This document shows, one piece after another, positions 1-8,005 of a DNA stretch of 64,000 nt. Position 1 is the stretch's first letter. Each line of letters starts with the position of its first letter. Made by a program: the position numbers and the translations under genes. The notes beneath the pieces were generated by a model. The model saw only the letters and a program-made list of their open reading frames with translations, was not told the DNA's origin and did not search any database. The stretch spans positions 62,001 through 126,000 of the forward strand of contig NZ_JBPKBH010000005.1 of the NCBI RefSeq assembly GCF_051388915.1. Reading direction: 5' to 3'. The stretch comes from Yinghuangia sp051388915. GTDB taxonomy: Bacteria; Actinomycetota; Actinomycetes; Streptomycetales; Streptomycetaceae.

Positions 1-603
1 GCACCCGCGACCGTCGCCGAGACCGCGCCGACCACGGTGACGGCTACCGACGGCAGCGGCGGCACCGCGGGCGGCGGACGCGACGAGGAGGCTACCGGCG
101 AGAACCCGTCCGGCGGCGGCGGGAACAACAGCGGGACCAACGGCGGAAACAACGGCGGGAACGACAGCGGCGGCCGGGGGAACAGCAGTTCCGGAGAGGT
201 CACAACTCCACCCGTCCGCAAGCTGGTCAGGGTCCCCAACGTCACGACCCTCCCCGACCGCAAAGCCGTGGAGACACTGCAAGCCGCGGGCTTCAAGGTG
301 GAGTTGCGTTATCTGCCCGGCACCGGCGGCCCGCGCGGCCTGGTGCAGGCACAGCAGCCCGGGTCGGCCACGATGGCCCCCCAGGGCAGCGCCGTCGTCC
401 TGAGCCTGCGCGACGGCAAGGTGAAGGTCCCGGACGTGATCGGTATGACGCCCGCCCGGGCGACGGCGAAGCTGGAGGAGTTGAACCTCGTGGGCGAGTC
501 CGCGCAGTCGTTCACCGCGGACCGCAAGGTCGTGTCGACGGATCCGGCGCAGGGCACCCTGGTCGACGAGGGCTCGACGGTGATCCTCTACTCGGACTAT
601 TGA
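1..603 (+). CDS. PASTA-domain protein, C-terminal part (5' end outside window)
   Basis: The reading frame is open from base 1, so the gene is cut by the window edge. The visible part starts with an Ala/Thr stretch and a long Gly/Asn/Ser-rich linker (about residues 12-70). Two PASTA repeats follow, each beginning with a V-P-x-V/D-V strand (RVPNVTTLPDRKA and KVPDVIGMTPARA) and carrying the usual P-G/P-x-G turn. It ends in LYSDY. PASTA repeats bind muropeptides or beta-lactams outside the cell and usually form the extracellular part of PknB-type Ser/Thr kinases or penicillin-binding proteins. The kinase or transpeptidase part, if any, lies upstream and cannot be seen. Family assignment is secure; the full architecture is unknown. 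Confidence 0.85.
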   Translation, partial: APATVAETAPTTVTATDGSGGTAGGGRDEEATGENPSGGGGNNSGTNGGNNGGNDSGGRGNSSSGEVTTPPVRKLVRVPNVTTLPDRKAVETLQAAGFKVELRYLPGTGGPRGLVQAQQPGSATMAPQGSAVVLSLRDGKVKVPDVIGMTPARATAKLEELNLVGESAQSFTADRKVVSTDPAQGTLVDEGSTVILYSDY

Positions 604-683
604 CCGGACCGCCCTGACCGAACGCCCCAGGCCGAACCACGGCAGCCGAACCACCCCGAACGGACCACCCGGAGCGCAACAAG

Positions 684-722
<39 letters not shown>

Positions 723-824
723 NNNNNNNNNNNNNNNNNNNNNNNNNNNNNNNNNNNNNNNNNNNNNNNNNNNNNNNNNNNNNNNNNNNNNNNNNNNNNN
801 NNNNNNNNNNNNNNNNNNNNNNNN
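723..824. other. Assembly gap (102 N)
   Basis: 102 undetermined bases. The true distance and any small gene or terminator between the PASTA gene and the converging gene at 882 cannot be assessed. Confidence 0.99.
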
Positions 825-881
825 CGGCCCGGAGTCCGGGCCGCGCCCCGCCGAAGTCCCCGCGTGCATACGTCCGGACGG

Positions 882-2072
882 CTACTCGACCGCGCCCGCG
901 CCGAGCCCCGTCTCGGTGGCGCCGTCCAGGATCTCCTGGAAGCCGTACCGCTCGTGCGGCCCGAAGACGATCTGCTCCAGCACACCCACGCCGACGCGCC
1001 CCTCGCCGCCGATCTCCGTGACCCGGATGACCTGCTGCTGGTGCTGCCGGTCGAAGGCCAGCGGATCGACCTCGTCCACGACCCAGCTCTCGCCCTCGAC
1101 GGCGAGTTCGCCCTGCCACACGCCGTGCGCCCACTTGCTGTGCAGGTAGCCGAGCCCGGCGAGGAAGCCGCGCGTGCCCATCGGTTCGATGCGGTACGCG
1201 AACTCCTTGCCGTCCGCGTCGGCCAGGTGCATCGTCCCCCCGGCCACCCGGCGTGTCCCGGGCACGAACGTCAACTCGTGCCGCACCGGGTGGAGTTCGG
1301 TGTAGCCGATGGCGTCCGAGCCGTCCGTCGGGACGGCCAGCGCGGCGGTGTCCGGCACGGTGCCGAGCGGCTGCGCGGCCATGCGGTGGCCGTCCTTCTG
1401 GTACATCTCGCCGTCGGCGCGCTCGAATGAGCCCCAGAGCGTGACCTCGTTCTCCCAGTGGATGGGCGCCCACAGCCACATCATCGGGTTGAACGGCTTG
1501 GGTGCGCCCGCGTCGCGCTCGCCGACCGGCCGGATGCCCCACGAACGGTCGCGGGTGGCAAGGGTGGTGGCCGGGTCGACGGCGATCTCGCGGCCGCCCG
1601 GCAGCGTGATGGTGCCGGACCAGACGCCCAGTTGGGTGAGTCGGGTGGCGTCCATGATGACGTGGTGGCCGTTGCGCGTGGTGACGCGCGGTTCCTCGAT
1701 CACGGCGGCGCGGGCCGTGAAGGTCAGGTCACAGGTGAGACCGGTCTCGTTGTCGGTCGCGTAGATGCGCAGGACCTTGAGCGGTTCGACGACCTCGATG
1801 CCCAGCGGGCCCACCGTCAGGTCGAAGCGGTCCTGCGCGGCGCGGCGGGACGCGTGCAGGCTGTGCTGCACACCGTCCACGCTCACCGTGAAGTGCGCGT
1901 CGGCGACGAAGCGGTTCGGGTAGAGGCCGTGCGCGAACGCGAAGTAGAAGGCGCCGTCGCGGTCGTAGCCGTTGAACCAGTAGCGGTCGTACGCGTTGCG
2001 GTCCGAGGTGCCCGGGTGGGCCACGGGCTCGGGGGTCTGGTGGATCGGGAAGTCGTCCGCGGGAGTGAGCAC
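882..2072 (-). CDS. Conserved hypothetical protein, AttH/CrtC-like (lipocalin-type) fold suspected
   Basis: 396 residues, with no signal peptide or membrane segment. The composition is that of a soluble beta-rich protein: N-terminal YDRYWFNGYDRDGAFYFAF, a central MMWLWAPIHWENEVTLWGS segment, and a C-terminal half with many E/W/H residues. This layout resembles actinobacterial DUF7064/7065-type proteins related to AttH/hydroxyneurosporene-synthase folds, often found beside steroid and lipid catabolic genes. ATG start, with an AAGGGG-like ribosome site just upstream. It is first downstream of the SDR gene on the same strand (gap 227 bp). The function is not established; the fold suggestion is from memory of similar sequences and is tentative. 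Confidence 0.75.
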   Translation of the reverse strand: MLTPADDFPIHQTPEPVAHPGTSDRNAYDRYWFNGYDRDGAFYFAFAHGLYPNRFVADAHFTVSVDGVQHSLHASRRAAQDRFDLTVGPLGIEVVEPLKVLRIYATDNETGLTCDLTFTARAAVIEEPRVTTRNGHHVIMDATRLTQLGVWSGTITLPGGREIAVDPATTLATRDRSWGIRPVGERDAGAPKPFNPMMWLWAPIHWENEVTLWGSFERADGEMYQKDGHRMAAQPLGTVPDTAALAVPTDGSDAIGYTELHPVRHELTFVPGTRRVAGGTMHLADADGKEFAYRIEPMGTRGFLAGLGYLHSKWAHGVWQGELAVEGESWVVDEVDPLAFDRQHQQQVIRVTEIGGEGRVGVGVLEQIVFGPHERYGFQEILDGATETGLGAGAVE

Positions 2073-2299
2073 GCGGCGCCCCTTTCATGGTTCGTGGGGT
2101 CGGGCCCGACGGATGAGGCGGCCCGGGTCCGGCGGTTCGGCGGGCCGCGGTGGTGCGGCCGGTCAATTGGCGGCGGTGGGCGGGCGGTTCGTGCGGAGCC
2201 CGGACGACCGCCCGGTGACACGTGTCGACATTGCCGCGCGGTGCGGCGCGCCCGGGCGGACCGGGCGCGCCGTACGCACGACGGCGACCAAGCGGGCGG

Positions 2300-3223
2300 T
2301 CAGCGCTCGCGCTTGAGGAACAGCAGGTCGGTCGCCGAGTAGCCCTGGTTGAGCTTCTTGTCCGCGTAGTGCGGCACCAGGACCGACTCCAGCTCCTCCG
2401 GCGTGAAGGTCTCCTGCTTCGAGTCGAACTTCGCCTGGAGAGTGGGGCGTTCGACGACCGCGACGAAGCCGCCGTGCACCACGAAGACCTGGCCCGAGAT
2501 GTTCTCCGCGGCCGGACTGGCGAGGAACGCGACGAGCGGCGCGACGTGCTCGGGCGCCAGCGGGTCGAGTTCGCCGTCCGCGAGCCCGTCCTTCGGGTTG
2601 AAGACGTTGCTGGTCATGTTGGTGAGCGCGCGCGGCGCGATCGCGTTGGCGCGGATGCCGTAGCGGTGGCAGCCGTTCGCGGTGCTCATGGTCAGGCCGA
2701 CGATGGCCGACTTGGCGGCGGCGTAGTTCGGCTGGCCGGGCGAGCCCGCGAGGAAGGCCTCCGAGGCGGTGTTGATGACGCGTGCGTACACCGGGCCGCC
2801 CTCGGCCTTGGACTTGTCGCGCCAGTACTTGGCGGCGTGGTGCGACGTGTTGAAGGTGCCCTTGGCGTGCACCGCGAGGACCAGGTCCCATTCGGCCTCG
2901 GTCATGGAGAACAGCATGCGGTCGCGCAGCACACCCGCGTTGTTGACGAGGATGTCGATCGAGCCGTACGTGTCGATCGCGAGCCGGACCAGTTCGCCGC
3001 CGACCTCGAACTGCGACATGTCGCCGCGGTGCGCGACGGCCTCGCCGCCGCCCGCGACGATCTCGTCCACCACGGCCTGGGCCGGGTTCGGGGCACCCTC
3101 GGGGGCGAAGTCGTTGACGACGACCTTCGCTCCCTGCTTGGCCAGTTCGAGTGCCTCGGCGCGGCCGAGACCGCCGCCGGCGCCGGTGATGACGGCAACC
3201 TTGCCTGCGAGGGACGTGGTCAT
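2300..3223 (-). CDS. SDR-family dehydrogenase, MFE-2 (3-hydroxyacyl-CoA dehydrogenase)-like
   Basis: About 307 residues. A classical short-chain dehydrogenase: Rossmann glycine motif GAGGGLGRA near residue 13, acidic ND after beta-2 (VVVNDF, pointing to NAD), NNAG motif, and catalytic S/Y/K in NTASEAFLAGSPGQPNYAAAK. The long loop after beta-2 (APEGAPNPAQAVVDEI) is typical of the dehydrogenase domain of peroxisomal multifunctional enzyme 2. The likely reaction is NAD-dependent oxidation of a (3R)-hydroxyacyl-CoA. The start chosen is ATG at 3223, which has GGAG 8 nt upstream; an upstream in-frame start would add 11 residues. The MaoC hydratase at 6127 could supply the preceding step. Confidence 0.9.
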   Translation of the reverse strand: MTTSLAGKVAVITGAGGGLGRAEALELAKQGAKVVVNDFAPEGAPNPAQAVVDEIVAGGGEAVAHRGDMSQFEVGGELVRLAIDTYGSIDILVNNAGVLRDRMLFSMTEAEWDLVLAVHAKGTFNTSHHAAKYWRDKSKAEGGPVYARVINTASEAFLAGSPGQPNYAAAKSAIVGLTMSTANGCHRYGIRANAIAPRALTNMTSNVFNPKDGLADGELDPLAPEHVAPLVAFLASPAAENISGQVFVVHGGFVAVVERPTLQAKFDSKQETFTPEELESVLVPHYADKKLNQGYSATDLLFLKRER

Positions 3224-3314
3224 GTGCTGCTCTCCAGGGGTGTGCGGGGTGGTCACCGGCGGGGCCGGGCCGCGGCTTCGCGTACCGGGCCCGGCCCGCC
3301 GGCTGCGGGTCGGA

Positions 3315-4394
3315 TCAGGCGAGCGTGACGATGGTGCGGATCGACTCGCCGCTGCGCATCAGCTCGAAGGCCTGGTTGATGTCGGCGATGCCGACGCGGT
3401 GGGTGATCATGCTTTCGAGGTCGATGCGGCCGGCCCGCCACAGGCGGATGATGCGGTTGTACTCGCGCACGATGTCGCCGCCGCCGTAGATGCTGCCGAT
3501 GATCTGCTTCTGGTCGAAGAACAGCTCGAACATGTTGAACTGCACGTTGTCGTCCATGGCCCCGGCGCCCACCACGACGACCTGGCCGCCGCGGCGGGTC
3601 AGGTCGTACGCGCTGCGCACCGTGAACGACTTGCCGACCACCTCGAAGACGGCGTCGAAGCCCTGGCCCGCGGTCAGCTCCTGCTTGAGCGCGGCGGCCT
3701 CGTCCGGGGTCGCGGTGTGCGTGGCGCCGAACTGCTTGGCCCACGAGTGCTTGCTGGTCGCCGGGTCGATCGCGACGATCTCCGACGCGCCGCTCGCGCG
3801 CAGCGCCTGGATGACGGCGATGCCGACGCCGCCGGCGCCGATGACCGCGGTGCTCATGCCCGGCTCGATCCTGGCGCTGTTGAACACCGCGCCCATGCCG
3901 GTGGTGACGCCGCAGCCGATGAGCGAGGCGATCTCGTACGGGACGTCGTCCGGCACCTTGACGGCGCACGGCGCGGCGACCACGACCTCCTCGGCGAAGG
4001 TCCCGGTGCCGGTCATGCCGAACGACGGGGTGCCGCCGAAGGTGAAGTTCTGGGTGCCCGCGTTCATGAAGCCCGACAGGCACAGGTTCGACTGGCCGCC
4101 GGTGCAGAAGTTGCAGGTGCCGCAGGGCGGTGCCCAGCACACGATGACCTTGTCGCCGACCGCGACCGTGGTGACGTCGTCGCCGACCTCGACGACCTCG
4201 CCGGCGCCCTCGTGCCCCGGCACGAAGGGCGCGGGCTGCGGCAGGATGCCGGTCATCGCGGAGAGGTCGGAGTGGCACACGCCGGTCACATGCAGCTTGA
4301 CCCGGACGCGGCCCGGACCCATGCCGACGGCCTCGACGTCGTCGCGGACCTCAAGCTTGTCCTGTCCGGTCTCGTGCAGGATGGCTGCGCGCAT
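3315..4394 (-). CDS. Zinc-dependent alcohol dehydrogenase (class III-like MDR)
   Basis: About 359 residues. Medium-chain dehydrogenase with the catalytic-zinc ligands in GVCHSDLSA and GHEGAGEV, a structural-zinc Cys cluster (CGTCNFCTGGQSNLC), and a nucleotide-binding GAGGVG motif. It oxidises an alcohol or S-hydroxymethyl-type substrate with NAD; the exact substrate is unknown. The start is placed at ATG 4394 behind GAGGAG, giving MRAAILHE, the normal N-terminus of this family; a longer frame to 4526 lacks support. It lies upstream of the SDR gene on the same strand (91-bp gap), so the two may be co-transcribed. A KstR-like motif lies about 90 bp upstream of the start. Confidence 0.92.
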   Translation of the reverse strand: MRAAILHETGQDKLEVRDDVEAVGMGPGRVRVKLHVTGVCHSDLSAMTGILPQPAPFVPGHEGAGEVVEVGDDVTTVAVGDKVIVCWAPPCGTCNFCTGGQSNLCLSGFMNAGTQNFTFGGTPSFGMTGTGTFAEEVVVAAPCAVKVPDDVPYEIASLIGCGVTTGMGAVFNSARIEPGMSTAVIGAGGVGIAVIQALRASGASEIVAIDPATSKHSWAKQFGATHTATPDEAAALKQELTAGQGFDAVFEVVGKSFTVRSAYDLTRRGGQVVVVGAGAMDDNVQFNMFELFFDQKQIIGSIYGGGDIVREYNRIIRLWRAGRIDLESMITHRVGIADINQAFELMRSGESIRTIVTLA

Positions 4395-4483
4395 GATGCT
4401 GCTCCTCGTCCTAGCCGTGCCCATGAGGTCGCCGTGGCCCCGGTCGGGCCCGGTCGGGGTGCCGTCGCCGACGCCCGCGAAAA

Positions 4484-4504
4484 TATAACCCGTTCTCGTT
4501 TCCG
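4484..4504 (-). promoter_or_regulatory. KstR-like operator upstream of the alcohol dehydrogenase gene
   Basis: Plus-strand sequence TATAACCCGTTCTCGTTTCCG. The core AAC-NN-GTT with T three bases before AAC matches the left half of the KstR consensus (TNNAACNNGTTNNA); the right-hand A is replaced by C. The same string AAC-NN-GTT-N-TCGTTTCCG recurs at 7059-7076 before two other acyl-CoA genes. TATAAC could alternatively act as a -10 element on the plus strand, but no plus-strand gene follows. Confidence 0.5.
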
Positions 4505-4669
4505 ACAAGGTCGATGACAAGGTCAAGCTATACGCCAGAGCACATCTGCTGAAGCCCTCGGGGTGCTTTGGACTGCTTTGGAAGGCCCGGACAGGGTCGC
4601 GGGCATCTCACGGACGGTCCGCCGACGTGTGCTCGGCGGGTTGCGACCCGGTATGGGACGCCGAACCGG

Positions 4670-5035
4670 TCACACTCGGTGAGCGGCCTGGAAGGCGGTC
4701 CACCACGCCGCGAACTCGATGTACCCGGGAGTGAGCACGAACACCAGCCCCCGGTCGGCGCCGGAGTCGACATGGCGGGCGGTCACACTCGGCACCGCGC
4801 CGAGTCCGCTGCTCCCCGAAAAATACGGCTCGTGCCGTACCGCGCGCCGGGGATCCGGATCGTGCGGGAGCCCGTCGGGCGAGTAGAAGTCGATGCGGAC
4901 GGGCGCGGGTTGCGGCCCGCCCACGGGCGGGACCTCACCCGAGACCAACACCGGGAACCACTGCTTCCACCAGAAGTCCACCTCGCGCGGGGACATCGGA
5001 GGCAGCAGCGCCACATCGTCCCCGCAGATCCACAC
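4670..5035 (-). CDS. Small hypothetical protein downstream of the TerD-like gene
   Basis: 121 residues from GTG at 5035. The codons show strong third-position G/C bias in this frame, which supports a real gene although no family is recognised. It is Trp/Pro-rich (DFWWKQWFPV near the N-terminus, FAAWWTAFQAAHRV at the C-terminus), with no signal peptide or membrane helix. It starts 19 nt after the stop of the TerD-like gene on the same strand, so it is probably co-transcribed and perhaps functionally linked. No Shine-Dalgarno sequence precedes the GTG. The frame continues upstream to 5125, but that part overlaps the TerD gene and reads like its shadow. Confidence 0.55.
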   Translation of the reverse strand: MWICGDDVALLPPMSPREVDFWWKQWFPVLVSGEVPPVGGPQPAPVRIDFYSPDGLPHDPDPRRAVRHEPYFSGSSGLGAVPSVTARHVDSGADRGLVFVLTPGYIEFAAWWTAFQAAHRV

Positions 5036-5054
5036 ATCTATGGCGTGTGACGGA

Positions 5055-5756
5055 TCACACGCGCGCCAGGGCGGACACCCGGTCGACCATTTCGCGGATG
5101 ACGCCCTGCTCGAACAGCGGCTCAAGTTCAGGCCAGTGGTGGATGACCAAGGTCACGCGAATCGGCGCGGCATCCAGTTCATGGTGTTTGAGCAATGACA
5201 CGACTCGCGCGGAATTCTGCGGTATCGGATTCCCAGTCGACGGCTCGGTGCTCACGCCCCGGTCCCGAAGGAGCCCGGCAAGCCCGGAGGCGTACCCCTG
5301 ACTTATCGCACGGAGCTTCCAGGCTCCTTTGTTGCGGTACAACTCGGCCAGCACAACGGCGGATTCACCACCTGCGACATCGACGGCCGTCCCGGCGATC
5401 AAGCCGCCCGAGGCGTCGGCGACCGTCAGCCGGAGTCCAGTTGCGGCCGCGAGCATCGTCCCGTCGTCGAGGGAGCCGACCACCAGAATGCGTTCGACGT
5501 CCCCGCTCAGTCGGCCCGGATGAACCGACACCGAGACAACGGTGTCACCGCGGAGAACGCAGCACACGGCACCCTCCGCGCCGACAGGTGCGTCGCGGGA
5601 CAGCAACTCCTGCTCGGCCGCCGCCCGGTCGTCGTGCAGAACCAGTGCGCTCAGACCCGGGCGGACACCCGGCTCCTCATCGACTCCGGCCAGCATGGAC
5701 ACCAACTGCCCGGCATCGGCCACCGGCGTGTTCTCGCCCTTGCGCAACTCCCGCAC
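5055..5756 (-). CDS. TerD-family protein (degenerate)
   Basis: About 233 residues. The C-terminal half carries the TerD hallmark AELYRNKGAWKLRAISQGYA followed by SGLAGLLRDRGV. The N-terminus has the short RKGENTPV strand typical of TerD. The usual FYNQ-P-S-P-D-G-A-V calcium-site region is replaced by an unrelated stretch around VGAEGAVCC, so metal binding may be lost. TerD/CABP-like proteins are cytoplasmic stress proteins; in actinomycetes they often accompany differentiation or phage/tellurite-response genes. The GTG at 5756 is preferred because GAGGGG lies just upstream; an in-frame start at 5789 would add 11 residues. Upstream, 5757-6126 holds no gene, only the terminator of the MaoC gene. 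Confidence 0.75.
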   Translation of the reverse strand: MRELRKGENTPVADAGQLVSMLAGVDEEPGVRPGLSALVLHDDRAAAEQELLSRDAPVGAEGAVCCVLRGDTVVSVSVHPGRLSGDVERILVVGSLDDGTMLAAATGLRLTVADASGGLIAGTAVDVAGGESAVVLAELYRNKGAWKLRAISQGYASGLAGLLRDRGVSTEPSTGNPIPQNSARVVSLLKHHELDAAPIRVTLVIHHWPELEPLFEQGVIREMVDRVSALARV

Positions 5757-5984
5757 GCTGCACCGCCCCCTCAGCCGACCCCCGCGCACCGGGCGGAGCC
5801 ATGGATGATCGCCACGCGCCGGACGCGCCGGCGTACGGGAACGGCGGCCCGCCCGCTGCCGTCTCCGGCGATCGTTGAGCGGCCCGGCGGAGGTTGGGGT
5901 GACCCGGTAGGCAGTCGACGGGAGGCAGCCCCGTAGGCGGCCGGGTGGGCGGTTGGACGGCGTGTTCCGTCGGAGGCCGTAAAA

Positions 5985-6025
5985 CGAGAAAGGTGGGTCC
6001 TCCCCCGGTCGGGGAGGGACCCACC
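5985..6025 (-). terminator. Rho-independent-type terminator of the MaoC gene
   Basis: The arms GGTGGGTCCTCCCC (5992-6005) and GGGGAGGGACCCACC (6011-6025) pair with a single bulge around a 5-nt loop. Read on the minus strand, the stem is followed by TTTCTCGTTTT, a U-rich tail. It lies about 100 nt downstream of the MaoC stop codon on the same strand. Confidence 0.8.
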
Positions 6026-6126
6026 TCGCCGCGTTGCGGGCGCGGGGTGGCAGTGACGTTGACAGTGTGACGGTGACGGTACGTCAAAAGCCGGTCACGT
6101 CAAGGTCGGCCGGAGTTGCCGCGCGG

Positions 6127-6987
6127 TCAGTCCGAGTACTCGACGACCGTGTCCGAGAGGACGATGGCGTCGTCGCGGTCGGCCGAGGAGGTCTGGACGA
6201 TGAGCTGGCCGCCCTCGTCCCACACGCGGATGCGCATGGTCTCGCCGGGGAAGAAGATGCCGGCGAACTTGGTGCGGTAGCGCTTGACGCGGGAGACGTC
6301 GCCGCCGAGGACGCTGTCGACGACTGCCTTGAGGGTCAGGCCGTACGAGCACAGGCCGTGCAGGATCGGGGTGTCGAACCCGGCGCGCTTGGCGAACTCC
6401 GGGTCGGCGTGGAGGGGGTTCCAGTCGCCGGAGAGGCGGTACAGGAGGGCCTGGTCCTCGCGGGTCGCGACCTCGACCACGTGGTCCGCGTCGCGCTCCG
6501 GGACGTCGATCTTGGTCACCGGGCCGCGCTCGCCGCCGAAGCCGCCCTCGCCGCGCACGAAGATCTCGGAGCGCGAGTCGTACAGCGGCGTGCCGTCCTC
6601 AAGGGTCGCGGACGACTCCAGGACGATGACGGCGGCCTTGCCCTTGTCCCAGACGTCCGCGATGCGGCTGGTGGCCTGGATGTTCTTCGCCTTGGCCGGC
6701 AACGGGTTGTGGATCACGACCTCCTGGCCGCCGTGCAGCACGGCCGCGAGGTTGATGTCGATGCCCGGCAGCGCGGAGAGGCTGCCGCCGACCTTGGTAC
6801 CGGCGACCGTGGCGAAGGTCGGCAGCACCTGGAGGTTCTTCTCGTACGTGTAGCGCAGTTCGTCCGCGCCGGTCGCCGGGGTGCCCGCACCCACGCCCAG
6901 GTGGTAGAGGATCACATCCTTGTGCGTCCAGCTGATCTCGCCCTTGCGGGGCTCGGCGCCGGTGGCCACTGCGACGTCGATGGGCAT
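6127..6987 (-). CDS. MaoC-family enoyl-CoA hydratase 2 (R-specific)
   Basis: 286 residues, the size of double-hotdog hydratase 2 proteins. The N-terminal hotdog (YHLGVGAG region) is the degenerate substrate-covering domain. The C-terminal one carries the catalytic motif YRLSGDWNPLHADPEFA with FDTPILHGLCSYG: Asp and His act as acid/base in hydration of trans-2-enoyl-CoA to (3R)-hydroxyacyl-CoA. Start ATG 6987 has GGAGGAG upstream. With the SDR at 2300 it would reconstitute the two activities of multifunctional enzyme 2 as separate proteins. A strong terminator follows, so it is probably monocistronic. A KstR-like motif lies about 70 bp upstream. Confidence 0.92.
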   Translation of the reverse strand: MPIDVAVATGAEPRKGEISWTHKDVILYHLGVGAGTPATGADELRYTYEKNLQVLPTFATVAGTKVGGSLSALPGIDINLAAVLHGGQEVVIHNPLPAKAKNIQATSRIADVWDKGKAAVIVLESSATLEDGTPLYDSRSEIFVRGEGGFGGERGPVTKIDVPERDADHVVEVATREDQALLYRLSGDWNPLHADPEFAKRAGFDTPILHGLCSYGLTLKAVVDSVLGGDVSRVKRYRTKFAGIFFPGETMRIRVWDEGGQLIVQTSSADRDDAIVLSDTVVEYSD

Positions 6988-7055
6988 GACGTCTCCTCCC
7001 TGGTGTGGTGATCGAGTCCGTGATGCGCTCCGGGTGACCGGCAGCGCTCACAAAC

Positions 7056-7076
7056 TAGAACTTGTTTTCGTTTCCG
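7056..7076. promoter_or_regulatory. KstR-like operator in the divergent MaoC/thioesterase promoter region
   Basis: TAGAACTTGTTTTCGTTTCCG. It shares AAC-NN-GTT-N-TCGTTTCCG with the site at 4484-4504, and the left half TAGAAC-NN-GTT fits the KstR half-site. It lies 69 bp from the MaoC start (minus) and 100 bp from the thioesterase start (plus), well placed for control of both. The regulator is not encoded in this window. Confidence 0.5.
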
Positions 7077-7176
7077 TGCAATGATCGGCCGCCTCTGTGA
7101 CCGACACCGCAACCGCGCCGCCGCCCCCGGAGGACGCCCGCGCCGGTGCCAGACCGAGAACGACCTGGGGGTCGCC

Positions 7177-7872
7177 ATGTCCACGATCCAACCGCTGCCC
7201 GACGAGACGCCCGCGGCCGCCTCGGGGGTACCCGAGGTGCCCGCCGACGTCCTGGCGGAGCTGCGCAGCACCTGGACGCCACGTCCCGCACCGGGCAGCG
7301 CGGGCCGCGCGGCGCGCCACGACCTGGCCGAGGCCACCCGCCGCCTGGTCGAGGCGGTCAAGCTGGTCGACCCGGAAGGCGACGCGGACGCGCTCAAGAG
7401 CGTAGCTGACGATGTATCAGATCTGGCAGCCCGGATCTCCGCGATGGCCTCGACGAACGACCGGGAGCCGGGTTTCGACGACCTGCAACTGCACGAGCGC
7501 AGCCCGTTCGTGGGCGCGGCGAACCCGCTGGCGCCGCCGATGGAGCTGGTGGCGGACGGGCCGGTGATCCGTGCGCACGCGGTCTTCGGGGCGGCGTACG
7601 AGGGCCCGATCGGCCGCGTGCACGGCGGCTACGTGTGCGCCGCCTTCGACGAGGTCATGGGGGTCGCGCAGTCCGGCGCCGGGGCGCTCGGCATGACCGC
7701 GTACCTGACGGTGCGTCTGAAGCGCGGCACGCCGCTGTTCGAACGCATCGACTACGAGGCGGAGGTCGTCCGCGTGGAGGGCCGCAAGGCGTGGGTGGAG
7801 GCCCGCTCGTACGCCGACGGCGTCCTGGTCGCGGACGCCGAGGGGCTGTTCATCCGGGCGCGCTCGGTCTGA
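7177..7872 (+). CDS. PaaI-type hotdog acyl-CoA thioesterase
   Basis: 231 residues from ATG 7177, preceded by a G-rich stretch (GGGGGTCGCC). The first ~110 residues are a helical, Ala/Asp-rich region. The C-terminal half is a single hotdog domain with the PaaI/HotDog-type signature GPIGRVHGGYVCAAFDEVM, followed by GMTAYLTVRLKRGTPL and a typical hydrophobic end. It hydrolyses acyl-CoA thioesters; the chain specificity is unknown. It diverges from the MaoC gene and shares its promoter region. A terminator hairpin follows the stop. Confidence 0.85.
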   Translation: MSTIQPLPDETPAAASGVPEVPADVLAELRSTWTPRPAPGSAGRAARHDLAEATRRLVEAVKLVDPEGDADALKSVADDVSDLAARISAMASTNDREPGFDDLQLHERSPFVGAANPLAPPMELVADGPVIRAHAVFGAAYEGPIGRVHGGYVCAAFDEVMGVAQSGAGALGMTAYLTVRLKRGTPLFERIDYEAEVVRVEGRKAWVEARSYADGVLVADAEGLFIRARSV

Positions 7873-7880
7873 GCGGCGAC

Positions 7881-7920
7881 GGGCGGCGGCCGGGGAGCAG
7901 GAGCCCGGCCGCCGCCCGTT
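7881..7920 (+). terminator. Terminator of the thioesterase gene
   Basis: Perfect 14-bp inverted repeat, GGGCGGCGGCCGGG at 7881-7894 and its complement at 7904-7917, with a 9-nt loop and GTTCTT after it. It begins 8 nt after the thioesterase stop codon. Confidence 0.8.
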
Positions 7921-7959
7921 CTTGACGCTGTTTCAGCAGCCGACCTCACGACCGGCCCG

Positions 7960-7993
7960 GCGTCGGCCCGACCACGCGGGATCGGGCCGACGC
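7960..7993 (-). terminator. Terminator of the substrate-binding lipoprotein gene
   Basis: Perfect 12-bp inverted repeat (GCGTCGGCCCGA at 7960-7971 and its complement at 7982-7993) with a 10-nt loop, 12 nt beyond the stop of the minus-strand gene. There is no clear U tract, so it may act as a hairpin-only terminator of the kind common in actinomycetes. Confidence 0.6.
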
Positions 7994-8005
7994 ACTGTCA
8001 GCCGG

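Noticed and set aside
4485..4490. TATAAC as a -10 promoter element on the plus strand
   Set aside because: No plus-strand gene follows, and the same surrounding motif recurs at another catabolic promoter; kept only as an alternative.
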